From assembly GCA_903951425.1 (NCBI GenBank), contig CAJBBX010000048.1, forward strand, positions 1 to 45,454: a stretch of DNA of 45,454 nt. Reading direction: 5' to 3'. Of this stretch, positions 1 through 7,960 are shown in pieces. Made by a program: the position numbers and the translations under genes. Source of the stretch: an uncultured Chthonomonas sp. (GTDB lineage Bacteria; Armatimonadota; Chthonomonadetes; Chthonomonadales; CAJBBX01). The notes beneath the pieces were generated by a model that searched no databases, was not told where the DNA came from, and worked only from the letters and a program-made list of their open reading frames with translations. Position 1 is the first letter of the stretch. Each line of letters begins with the position of its first letter.

Positions 1-447
1 GGCATGCTGGCCGTCTTCAATGCCATCGGCCGGGTGGTGTGGGGCACGATCTCCGATAAGGTCGGCCGGACGCCGACCTTCATCGCCATGTTCCTGTTCC
101 AGACCGTCATGATGTTCCTTCTGCCCTCCATGAAGACGGAAACGGCCATCACGCTGGCGGCGGGCATGGTCGGGTTCAACTTCGGCGGCAACTTCGCACT
201 CTTCCCGTCGGCGACGGCGGAGCTCTTCGGAGCCAAGAAGCTGGGCCAGAACTATGGCCTGGTGTTCACATCGTACGGTGTGGCGGGCGTGGTCGGCATC
301 CAGGCCGGGAACTACGCCAAGACCGTCACCGGCAGCTATTCGGCAGCATTCGCACTCGCCGGGCTTCTGTGCCTTGTGTCTGCAATCCTGGCAATCGCCC
401 TGCACATCACCAGCAAGCGGGGGCCCGCCGCAGCGTCGGCGAGCTAG
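1..447 (+). CDS. MFS transporter, OFA (oxalate/formate antiporter-like) family, C-terminal part
   Basis: The reading frame is open from the first base of the window, so the gene is cut by the window edge. About 149 codons remain. Four hydrophobic segments are visible and correspond to roughly the last four helices of a 12-helix major facilitator. They are preceded by a cytoplasmic-loop motif of the type GxxSDKxGR (GTISDKVGR). The glycine-rich helix with GFNFGGNFALFP resembles OFA-family monocarboxylate carriers. The gene ends 29 bp before acetyl-CoA synthetase on the same strand. Uptake of acetate or a similar small carboxylate is therefore the natural guess; the substrate is an inference. 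The ATG at 4 is internal, not the true start. Confidence 0.75.
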   Translation, partial: GMLAVFNAIGRVVWGTISDKVGRTPTFIAMFLFQTVMMFLLPSMKTETAITLAAGMVGFNFGGNFALFPSATAELFGAKKLGQNYGLVFTSYGVAGVVGIQAGNYAKTVTGSYSAAFALAGLLCLVSAILAIALHITSKRGPAAASAS

Positions 448-476
448 CTCAGACCACACACGGAGGAAGACCTTCC

Positions 477-2429
477 ATGTCGGAAGCAACAAGCGCACTG
501 CACGAAGACAGCCGATCATTCGCCCCCAGCCCGGAGTTCACCGCACAGGCGAACGCCGGCGACCTGAGCATCTACGACAAGGCAGCCGCCGATCCTGAGG
601 CCTTCTGGGCCGGGTACGCCGAGCAGCTCGACTGGTTCCAGAAGTGGACCAAGGTCCTCGACTGGGACGCTCCGCACGCCAAGTGGTTCGTCGACGGCAA
701 GCTGAACGTCTCCTACAACTGCGTCGACCGCCACGCCAAGGGCGAGCGCGCCGACAAGGTGGCGATGATCTTCGAGGGCGAGCCCGGCGACGTCCGCAAG
801 ATCACCTACGCCGAGCTGTATGACGAGGTTAACCGGCTGGCCAACGCGCTGAAGAGCTTGGGCGTGACCAAGGGCGATCGGGTCTCCATCTACCTGCCCA
901 TGATCCCCGAGTTGCCGATCTCGCTCCTGGCCTGCACCCGCATCGGCGCCATCCACTCGGTGGTCTTCGGCGGCTTCAGCGTGGAGTCGCTCCGTGACCG
1001 CGTCAACGACTGCGGCGCCAAGCTCATCATCACCTCCGACGGCGGCTGGCGGCGCGGCAACGTGGTAGCCCTGAAGAAGACCGCCGACGAAGCCGCGGTG
1101 GATTGCCCGAACGTTGAGAAGATGGTCGTAGTGAAGCGCATCGGCGCCGAGAAGGCCCCCGTGACCATGGAGGCCGGCCGCGACTTCTGGTATGACGAAC
1201 TCCTGGCCGCCGCCGAGCCCGTGTGCGAGCCCGAGTGGATGGACTCCGAGGATCCGCTCTTCGTCCTCTACACCTCCGGCTCCACCGGCAAGCCCAAGGG
1301 CATCCAGCACACCACCGGCGGTTACCTCACCGGCGTCTACACCACATCCAAGCTGATCTTCGACCTGAAGGACAACGACATCTTCTGGTGTACCGCCGAT
1401 GTCGGCTGGGTCACCGGTCACAGCTACATCGTCTACGGGCCGCTTGCCAACGGCGCCACCATGGTGGTCTACGAAGGCTCGCCCGACACCCCTGCCCGCG
1501 ACCGCTTCTGGCGCGTCATCGAGAAGCACAAGGTCACCGTCTTCTACACGGCCCCGACCGCTATCCGCACCTTCATGAAGTGGGGTGATGCGCTCCCGAA
1601 CTCCTGCGATCTCTCCACCATCCGCCTCATGGGCACCGTCGGCGAGCCGATCAACCCGGAAGCGTGGCTCTGGTACAACGACGTCATCGGCAAGGGCAAG
1701 GCGCCGATCTGCGATACATGGTGGCAGACCGAGACCGGCCACATCATGATCGCCCCGCTGCCCGGCCTCGTGGCCACCAAGCCCGGCTCCGCCACCCGCC
1801 CCTTCCCCGGCATCACCGCCGATGTGGTCAATGACCACGGCGACCCGGTTCCGGTCGGCACCAAGGGCTACCTCGTGGTGAACAAGCCCTGGCCCGGCAT
1901 GCTCCGGACGCTGTGGCAGGACGACGCACGCTACAAGCAGGTCTACTGGAGCCGCTTCCCCGGCCGCTATCTCACCGGCGACGGCGCCGTGAAGGACGCG
2001 GATGGCTACTTCTGGCTCATGGGCCGCATCGACGACATCATGCTGGTGGCGGGCCACAACATCAGCACCATGGAGCTTGAGAGCGCCCTGGTCGAGCACC
2101 CGGCCGTCGCCGAGGCCGCCGTCATCGGCAAGGCCCACGATGTGAAGGGCCAGTCGCCCGTGGCGTTCGTGATTGTCCGCGAGGGTTACCACGCCGACGA
2201 CGCCCTTGCCACCGAACTGAAGAAGTTCGTTGGCAAGAAGCTCGGGCCCGTCTGCCGGCCGGATGACATCCTCTTCACCGCCGACCTGCCCAAGACCCGT
2301 AGCGGCAAGATCATGCGGCGCCTCCTCCGCGACATCGCAGAGGGACGCGTTCTGGGTGACACGACGACGCTCGCCGACCCGAACATCGTCGCCAGCCTGA
2401 AGGACAAGTACACCAGCGACGAAGGCTAG
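477..2429 (+). CDS. acs: Acetyl-CoA synthetase (AMP-forming)
   Basis: Activates acetate with ATP and CoA to acetyl-CoA in the cytoplasm. The protein is 650 aa, the usual length. Visible signatures are the P-loop YTSGSTGKPKG at about 265-275, TWWQTETG with Trp416 aligning to the acetate-pocket Trp414 of Salmonella Acs, YLTGDGA, the hinge region GRIDDIMLVAGHNIS, and the C-terminal PKTRSGKIMRR. In that last motif Lys611 aligns with the lysine that reversible acetylation switches off in Salmonella (Lys609). The ATG at 477 is chosen because a GGAGGA ribosome site lies about 10 nt upstream and the family N-terminus begins there; the frame is open further upstream. It follows an MFS carrier by 29 bp. 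A GNAT-fused CoA-transferase lies downstream. Confidence 0.97.
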   Translation: MSEATSALHEDSRSFAPSPEFTAQANAGDLSIYDKAAADPEAFWAGYAEQLDWFQKWTKVLDWDAPHAKWFVDGKLNVSYNCVDRHAKGERADKVAMIFEGEPGDVRKITYAELYDEVNRLANALKSLGVTKGDRVSIYLPMIPELPISLLACTRIGAIHSVVFGGFSVESLRDRVNDCGAKLIITSDGGWRRGNVVALKKTADEAAVDCPNVEKMVVVKRIGAEKAPVTMEAGRDFWYDELLAAAEPVCEPEWMDSEDPLFVLYTSGSTGKPKGIQHTTGGYLTGVYTTSKLIFDLKDNDIFWCTADVGWVTGHSYIVYGPLANGATMVVYEGSPDTPARDRFWRVIEKHKVTVFYTAPTAIRTFMKWGDALPNSCDLSTIRLMGTVGEPINPEAWLWYNDVIGKGKAPICDTWWQTETGHIMIAPLPGLVATKPGSATRPFPGITADVVNDHGDPVPVGTKGYLVVNKPWPGMLRTLWQDDARYKQVYWSRFPGRYLTGDGAVKDADGYFWLMGRIDDIMLVAGHNISTMELESALVEHPAVAEAAVIGKAHDVKGQSPVAFVIVREGYHADDALATELKKFVGKKLGPVCRPDDILFTADLPKTRSGKIMRRLLRDIAEGRVLGDTTTLADPNIVASLKDKYTSDEG

Positions 2430-2457
2430 GCTCGCCTAACCGACGCCGATCCCGGCC

Positions 2458-2490
2458 AACGGCAGGGGCGCAGTGCGCGCTCCTGCCGTT
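2458..2490 (+). terminator. Stem-loop between acs and porin gene
   Basis: A 14-bp inverted repeat (2458-2471 with 2477-2490, one G-T pair, 5-nt loop) starts 28 bp after the acs stop. There is no T-run after it, so it is either a non-canonical terminator or an mRNA-stabilising or processing hairpin that separates expression of acs and the porin. Confidence 0.55.
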
Positions 2491-2518
2491 TGGCTGGCAC
2501 ACCCGGAAGGAGTTTCTG

Positions 2519-3541
2519 ATGAGAATCCGTGCGGCCGCCACCTGGGCGGCAGCGGCCGGTCTGGCCCTGTCGGCCCCGGCAGCGTTCGGCCTGGCGCCCG
2601 ACGCCCCCCAGCCCCCGAAGTGGTACGAGACCGTCACGGTCAGCGGCTGGGTCCAGCTTGACGCCATCTTCCCCGAAGGTGCAGCCACCCTGGACAAGCA
2701 GTCCAACTTCCGCATCCGCCGCGCCCGCCCCACGATCAGCGCGCAGATCGACCCGGCGACCCGCATCCAGATCCAGGTGGATGCCAGCACGGGCAAGTAC
2801 GGCTCCGGCAACGCAACCGCAACCGTCTGCGACACGTTTGCCGAGCGCAAAGTCGCTGACGCCGGATACGTCCTGTTCGGCCAGTACATCCTCCCGTACG
2901 GTGCGGAGATATGGGAAGACAACGCCGCCGTCCGCTCCCCTATGGAGCTCTCCTACGTTGCCGACCGGCTTGCCCTAGGCGAGCGTGACCTGGGCCTCCA
3001 GTTCCGCTCCTCGCCCAGGCCCTCCGACCCGATTTGGTGGGGCATCGCACTGGTCAATGGCCAGGGCTTCCGGTCGGCTGACGGCAACGCGAACAAGACC
3101 TTCGCCGGCAGGTACGCCTACACCGTCAGGCCCGGCTTCCGCGTGGGCGCCTCCGCCATTGTCGGCAAGTGGCGGAGCGCGACGGCAGGCAAGGACTTCG
3201 ACCGCCATGTCCTCGGCTGCGAGGCCCACGTCTCCCTCAACGAGAACCTCGAGATGACGGGTGAGTTCTACAACGCCCGGTTCGTCGATGACACCACCGC
3301 GGCCACACCCAACGCGGCGCGGGTGAATGGCGGCTACCTGATGATCGAGAAGAAGATCAAGTCGATCAACTCGACCCCCTTCATCCGGTACCAGCGGACC
3401 TACGGCGACCTCGACTACCGCTCCTTCGATCTCGGGTGGCGGTACCAGTATGCCAAGACGCAGCGCGTCACCGTGGAGTACGATATAGCCCGTAAGGCCA
3501 AGATGAGCGCGTTCAGCGCAAGGTGGCAGCTCGGCTTCTAG
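2519..3541 (+). CDS. Outer-membrane porin, phosphate-selective porin O/P-like
   Basis: Encodes 340 aa with a clear signal peptide: a basic MRIR start, an Ala/Leu-rich core, and cleavage near AFG at about residue 24. The mature part opens with VSGWVQLDA. It continues with FRIRRARPTISAQI and GYVLFGQYILPYGAEI, alternating strand patterns typical of the OprO/OprP-like family of trimeric beta-barrels. It ends in a short strand finishing WQLGF, with the C-terminal Phe expected of outer-membrane barrels. Start ATG has GGAAGGAG 7 nt upstream. The family name does not prove phosphate specificity. Sitting between acs and a CoA-transferase gene, it may serve small-anion (carboxylate) entry, which is an inference. 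It indicates a diderm envelope. Confidence 0.75.
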   Translation: MRIRAAATWAAAAGLALSAPAAFGLAPDAPQPPKWYETVTVSGWVQLDAIFPEGAATLDKQSNFRIRRARPTISAQIDPATRIQIQVDASTGKYGSGNATATVCDTFAERKVADAGYVLFGQYILPYGAEIWEDNAAVRSPMELSYVADRLALGERDLGLQFRSSPRPSDPIWWGIALVNGQGFRSADGNANKTFAGRYAYTVRPGFRVGASAIVGKWRSATAGKDFDRHVLGCEAHVSLNENLEMTGEFYNARFVDDTTAATPNAARVNGGYLMIEKKIKSINSTPFIRYQRTYGDLDYRSFDLGWRYQYAKTQRVTVEYDIARKAKMSAFSARWQLGF

Positions 3542-3635
3542 TCCGATAGCGCGCCTCCGGCGCAACAGAGCAGCTCTCCGGCCCGGGCGTCCCGACGCGG
3601 ATGCCCGGGCCTTGCCGCCTCAGACAGGAGTACGC

Positions 3636-5522
3636 ATGGATCCTATCAGCATCTACAAGAGTCGGCTGGTCAGCGCCCAGCGGGCGGTGGCGCCGATCCG
3701 ATCCGGCAAGCGCATCTTCACGGGGAGCGGCGCAGGGGAGCCCCAGACCCTCATTGAGGCGCTTGTGGCCAGGGCCGACCGGCTAGCCGATACCGAGATC
3801 CTCAACATCCTCACGCTGGGTGTCGCCCTCTACAACGACGAGCACTTCGCCTCGCACTTCCGCACCAACGCCTTCTTCGTCGGCCCCAACACGCGGGCCG
3901 CCGTGAACGAGTGCCGGGCCGACTACACGCCGATCTTCTTGTCGGAGATGCCTGGCCTGTTCCGGCGCGGCCAGATGCCCATCGACTATGCCCTGGTGCA
4001 GACCACCCCGCCGGACGAGCACGGCTTCGTCAGCCTCGGGGTGACCGTGGATGTGGTGCGAGCGGCCATCGACTGCGCCCGCCATGTGGTTGCCGAGGTG
4101 AACAAGCAGATGCCGCGGACGCTCGGGGACAGCTTCGTCCACGTCAGCGAGTTCAACGCATTCGTCGAGGCGGACCGCCCGTTGCCGACGCTCCCCGCTG
4201 CCGAGTTGCCAGAGGTACTGGACCGGATCGGCCGGCATGTGGCGGACCTCATCGACGACGGCGCCACGATCCAGACGGGCATCGGCGGCATACCGGACGC
4301 CGTCCTGGCGCACCTGGGCGACAAGAACGACCTGGGCGTCCACACCGAGATGTTCAGCGACGGCGTCATGCTGCTGGCGCGCCAGGGCAACCTGACCGGG
4401 CGCCGCAAGAGCGTCCACCGAGGCAAGATCGTCGCCACATTCTGCATGGGCTCACAGGAGCTATACCGGTGGATCGACAACAACCCGATGCTGGAGATGC
4501 GCCCCACTGAGTACGCCAACGACCCGTTCGTCATCGCGCAGAACGAGAAGATGGTGGCCATCAACAGCGCCATCGAGGTCGACCTCACGGGGCAGGTCTG
4601 TGCGGACTCAGTCGGTGAGTACTTCTACAGCGGCATCGGCGGCCAGGTGGACTTCATCCGCGGAGCAGCCCGCAGTGTGGGCGGGAAGCCCGTCATCGCC
4701 CTGCCTTCAACCGCGGTACGGCCCGACGGCGAGGTCCGGTCGCGCATCGTTTCGACGCTGATGCCCGGCGCAGGCGTCGTCACGTCGCGCGGCGATGTCC
4801 ACTATGTCGTAACGGAATACGGATCGGCCTACCTGCATGGCAAGACCATGCGCGAGCGCGCCCTGGCGCTCATCAGCATCGCCCACCCCGACTTCCGGGG
4901 CGAGTTGCTTGCGGCAGCCAAGGGGCGCCACCTTGTGATGCCCTACCTGAAAGACGTGGACCTGACGCCGCGCTACCCCGAGGAGCTTGAGGAGACCTCG
5001 GCGCTGACCGACGGCCGGCAGGTCATGCTGCGGCCGATCCGCGTGACCGACGAGCCCCTCATCCGGGAGTTCCACTACCAGCTGAGCGAGGAGACCGTCT
5101 ACCGCCGCTACCGCAGACCGCTCAAGGCGCTACCCGCGCAGGAGCGGTGGAAGTTGGTCAACATCGACTACGACCGCGAGATGGCCATCGTCGTGCTTCT
5201 GCGCGGCGCGGCCAAGGACGAACTGCTGGGAGTCGGCCGCTACTACATGGACGAAGAAACCCGCATCGCGGAGCTGGCCTTCACAGTGCGGGACGACTTC
5301 CACGACCAGGGCATCGGATCGCTCCTGATGGGCCGCCTGCTCAAGACGGCGCGTGAGCGCGACCTGACGGGCGTGGAGGCCCACACGCAGCACGACAACC
5401 ACCGCATGCTGACCATCCTCATGCGCAGCGGCTTCGTCGCCACAGAGCAGGACGACGAGGACACCACGCACTGGCTACTGCTCTTCCATCAACCCCACGA
5501 AGGAGCCGAGGCCGAGCCATAG
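3636..5522 (+). CDS. Acetyl-CoA hydrolase/CoA-transferase fused to GNAT acetyltransferase
   Basis: A 628-aa two-domain protein. Residues about 1-445 form an acetyl-CoA hydrolase / 4-hydroxybutyrate CoA-transferase type domain. It has the GIGGIPDAVL loop and HTEMFSDG, in which Glu238 is the expected catalytic glutamate that carries CoA as a thioester. Residues about 463-628 form a GNAT domain, beginning MLRPIRVTDEPLI and carrying the acetyl-CoA pyrophosphate loop DQGIGS near 557-562. ATG 3636 is preferred over the in-frame TTG at 3612 because AGGAG sits 5 nt upstream. CoA-transferase/GNAT fusions are known from sequence databases but their targets are little studied. Placement after acs suggests CoA transfer between short acids, with the GNAT part acetylating Acs or another enzyme; this is an inference. 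Confidence 0.88.
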   Translation: MDPISIYKSRLVSAQRAVAPIRSGKRIFTGSGAGEPQTLIEALVARADRLADTEILNILTLGVALYNDEHFASHFRTNAFFVGPNTRAAVNECRADYTPIFLSEMPGLFRRGQMPIDYALVQTTPPDEHGFVSLGVTVDVVRAAIDCARHVVAEVNKQMPRTLGDSFVHVSEFNAFVEADRPLPTLPAAELPEVLDRIGRHVADLIDDGATIQTGIGGIPDAVLAHLGDKNDLGVHTEMFSDGVMLLARQGNLTGRRKSVHRGKIVATFCMGSQELYRWIDNNPMLEMRPTEYANDPFVIAQNEKMVAINSAIEVDLTGQVCADSVGEYFYSGIGGQVDFIRGAARSVGGKPVIALPSTAVRPDGEVRSRIVSTLMPGAGVVTSRGDVHYVVTEYGSAYLHGKTMRERALALISIAHPDFRGELLAAAKGRHLVMPYLKDVDLTPRYPEELEETSALTDGRQVMLRPIRVTDEPLIREFHYQLSEETVYRRYRRPLKALPAQERWKLVNIDYDREMAIVVLLRGAAKDELLGVGRYYMDEETRIAELAFTVRDDFHDQGIGSLLMGRLLKTARERDLTGVEAHTQHDNHRMLTILMRSGFVATEQDDEDTTHWLLLFHQPHEGAEAEP

Positions 5523-5563
5523 GAGCGCCACGACGGCAGCGGCCGGGCCGGCAAGCCGAGACG

Positions 5564-5593
5564 TTGACGCTCGTTCCGCGAATAGCCTATACT
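5564..5593 (+). promoter_or_regulatory. Sigma70-like promoter of the Lrp/hopanoid operon
   Basis: TTGACG (5564-5569) and TATACT (5588-5593) are separated by 18 bp and lie 35 bp before the Lrp start codon. This is the best-looking promoter in the window and sits in the only sizeable gap (105 bp) before a run of nine closely spaced genes. An Lrp-type operator probably overlaps it, but no clear palindrome was seen. Confidence 0.6.
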
Positions 5594-5627
5594 CTAGCGT
5601 AACCCTCCCCACGTTCCTCAGGAAGCC

Positions 5628-6107
5628 ATGACAGCCATTCTCGACATACTGGAGCAGGACTCCCACGCGACACCCGACCGTATCGCCGCCCTCACCGGCC
5701 TGCCGGAGGACGTCGTTCGACAGCAGATTAACGAGTGGGAGAAGTCGGGCGTCATCTGCCGTTACAAGACGGTCATCGACTGGGAGCGGGCCGGGTATGA
5801 GCCTGTACACGCCTTCATCGACGTCTCCGTGGCGCCTGAGCGCGGGTCCGGGTTCGACGAGGTGGCGGCCCGCATCTCCCGCTTCCCTGAGGTCCGCTCG
5901 GTCTTCCTGATCTCGGGCGGGCACGACCTCCGGGTGATCGTCCGCGGCGCAGACATGAAGCAGGTCGCGAACTTCGTCTCCGAGCGGCTGGCCACGCTGG
6001 AGCGCGTCACGGGCACGCAGACGCACTTCCTGCTGAAGCGCTACAAAGAGGACGGCGATGTCTTCTTCGAAGTCGAAGCCGACCACCGGCTCATGGTCAC
6101 ACCTTGA
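5628..6107 (+). CDS. Lrp/AsnC-family transcriptional regulator
   Basis: A 159-aa regulator. The N-terminal winged helix-turn-helix (about 1-50) includes TPDRIAALTGLPEDVVRQQINEWE split over two helices and the typical KSGVICRYKTVIDWE exit. The C-terminal RAM effector-binding domain (about 65-150) includes PEVRSVFLISGGHDLRVIVRG. Such proteins bind amino acids and often control the neighbouring amino-acid gene. Here the stop codon overlaps the start of an aminotransferase by 4 bp, so the aminotransferase and its own operon are the likely targets. An AGGAA ribosome site precedes the ATG. Confidence 0.9.
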   Translation: MTAILDILEQDSHATPDRIAALTGLPEDVVRQQINEWEKSGVICRYKTVIDWERAGYEPVHAFIDVSVAPERGSGFDEVAARISRFPEVRSVFLISGGHDLRVIVRGADMKQVANFVSERLATLERVTGTQTHFLLKRYKEDGDVFFEVEADHRLMVTP

Positions 6108-7306
6108 AGCCGCTCAACAGCATTGTCGTCGAGACCCCTCCCTCCGGGATCCGCCGGTTCTTCGACGTGGCAAGCCGGATGCAGAACGTCGTCTCGCTGG
6201 GCGTCGGGGAGCCTGACTTCGCGACACCGTGGCGCATCCGCGAATCGGCCATCTACGCACTTGAGCGGGGCTACACCACCTACACGTCGAACGCGGGGCT
6301 GATCTCGTTGCGCAAGGCCATCGTCCAGAACATCGAGGAGCGCTACGGCGTCTCGTACAGCCCGGAAACTGAGTGCATCGTTACCGTGGGTGTATCCGAA
6401 GGTGTCGACATTGCCGTCCGCGCCCTGCTGAACCCGGGCGACGAGGTGATCTACCACGAGCCCTCGTACGTCTCGTATGATCCGACCATCCGGTTCGCAG
6501 GCGGCGCCGCCATTGCGGTGCCGACCACCGCAGCCGATGGCTTCCGGGTTTCTGCGGCGGCGCTGGAAGCGGCCGTGACGCCGAGGACCAAGGCCCTCTT
6601 CCTCAGTTCGCCCTGCAACCCGACAGGCGCCGTGCAGCAGCGCAGCGATCTGGAGCAGATCGTGGATGTGGCGGTGCGGCACGACCTGTACCTGATCGTC
6701 GATGAGGTCTACGACCGGCTCACCTACCACGGCGTTCACACCTGCATGGCATCCATTCCGGCGGCCAGGCCACGCACAATCCTCCTCAACGGCTTCTCCA
6801 AGGCGTATGCCATGACCGGCTGGCGGCTCGGGTATGTCTGCGCTCCGCCGGAGATCACCGAACAGATGCTGAAGATCCACCAGTACACCATGCTCTGCGC
6901 ACCGCATGTTGCCCAGTACGCCGCCATCGAGGCGCTGCAGAACGGCGAGTTGGATGTCCGCGCCATGGTGACCGACTACGACCGCCGGCGCCGGTTCTTC
7001 GTGCGCGGCCTGGAGGCCATGGGCCTTCGCTGCCATGCGCCGGACGGCGCGTTCTACGCCTTCCCGTCGATCGCGTCAACAGGCATGACGGCCGAGGCAT
7101 TCGCGGACGAGTTGCTCCAGGAGGAGCGGGTCGCCGTGGTACCCGGCACCGCCTTTGGCGCCGGCGGCGAGGGGCATGTGCGTTGCTCGTATGCCACAAG
7201 CCTGGCCCAGCTGGACGAGGCGTTGCGGCGCATCAGACGCTTCTTGGAACGCCGGGGATGCCTTCCTGTCGGACAGGACGGCCGGCCAATGGAGGTACAA
7301 GCGTGA
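6104..7306 (+). CDS. PLP-dependent aminotransferase, class I/II
   Basis: Transfers an amino group between an amino acid and a 2-oxo acid using pyridoxal phosphate. The 400-aa protein has the fold-type I signatures SSPCNPTG, VDEVYDRLTY and NGFSKAYAMTGWRLGY, with Lys233 as the Schiff-base lysine and the TGWRLGY arginine as phosphate ligand. The start is a TTG overlapping the Lrp stop (TTGA), so translation is probably coupled. Lrp plus aspartate/alanine-type aminotransferase is a common pair in many bacteria and archaea. The donor and acceptor cannot be read from sequence. It heads an operon that continues into hopanoid genes. Confidence 0.92.
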   Translation: MKPLNSIVVETPPSGIRRFFDVASRMQNVVSLGVGEPDFATPWRIRESAIYALERGYTTYTSNAGLISLRKAIVQNIEERYGVSYSPETECIVTVGVSEGVDIAVRALLNPGDEVIYHEPSYVSYDPTIRFAGGAAIAVPTTAADGFRVSAAALEAAVTPRTKALFLSSPCNPTGAVQQRSDLEQIVDVAVRHDLYLIVDEVYDRLTYHGVHTCMASIPAARPRTILLNGFSKAYAMTGWRLGYVCAPPEITEQMLKIHQYTMLCAPHVAQYAAIEALQNGELDVRAMVTDYDRRRRFFVRGLEAMGLRCHAPDGAFYAFPSIASTGMTAEAFADELLQEERVAVVPGTAFGAGGEGHVRCSYATSLAQLDEALRRIRRFLERRGCLPVGQDGRPMEVQA

Positions 7307-7953
7307 ACCTGAGCATGCGTACCGTTGTCGTGTTGCTCGCCGCCGCACTACTGGCTTTTCTGCCGAGCGTGGGCCGGGCCGATCGCATCGTGCTGGCTCC
7401 TAAGGCGAAGACGGTCCTCCCCGGCGCCGTGGCAGCCGAGTGGGCCATAGCGTCGGTGGATGGCGGACAGCAGATCGCCTGGCTCGCCCTGGGCGTACCC
7501 AAGGACGACCTGGGCGTGGAGATTGAGTACGAACGGTACCGCTCCGACGGCCGCGCCGCCGATGCGTGGTCGGCCCAGTACTCCATCATCGGCGAGGCGT
7601 TCACGAACTTCCTGGCTCCGGCCATCTCCGTCGGAGTTCGCGACATGGCGAACTCGGGCCGTCAGGGGCGCGCCTACTATCTGGCGCTCTCCCGTACGAT
7701 CGGGTTCAGCGAACTGCAGGAGAAGCTGCTCGGTAGCCTCCGCATCCATGCGGGTGTGGGAACCAACCGGTTGGGCGGCGCCTACATCGGCGCCGACCTC
7801 GGCCTGCCGGTCGGACTGAACCTGGCCGCGGAGGTCGTCGGACATAGGCTTAACGCCCGGGCGCGCATGCGCCTCGTGGGTCCCGTGATGGCGGAAGCGC
7901 TCTCGTTGGACGGCCAGGGGTATCTGGGGGCCTCCGTAGCGGTGAGCCGTTAG
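7303..7953 (+). CDS. Exported protein of unknown function
   Basis: A 216-aa protein starting at GTG 7303, which overlaps the aminotransferase stop (GTGA) and has GGAGG 7 nt upstream; the frame is open further 5' but without support. The first 26 residues are a signal peptide: MRT, then a Val/Leu/Ala core, then SVGRA before DRI. The rest alternates polar and hydrophobic residues, with several glycine and aromatic positions (AYYLALSR, GGAYIGADLGLPVGLNLAAEVVG split by turns). This would fit a small outer-membrane beta-barrel or a periplasmic beta protein. I do not recognise the family. Its place upstream of hopanoid genes suggests an envelope role. Confidence 0.65.
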   Translation: MNLSMRTVVVLLAAALLAFLPSVGRADRIVLAPKAKTVLPGAVAAEWAIASVDGGQQIAWLALGVPKDDLGVEIEYERYRSDGRAADAWSAQYSIIGEAFTNFLAPAISVGVRDMANSGRQGRAYYLALSRTIGFSELQEKLLGSLRIHAGVGTNRLGGAYIGADLGLPVGLNLAAEVVGHRLNARARMRLVGPVMAEALSLDGQGYLGASVAVSR

Positions 7954-7960
7954 GAAACAA

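Noticed and set aside
516-2192. 558-aa open frame on the minus strand opposite acs
   Set aside because: Low-complexity Gly/Val/Asp/His composition typical of the antisense frame of a high-GC gene, and acs is certain on the plus strand.
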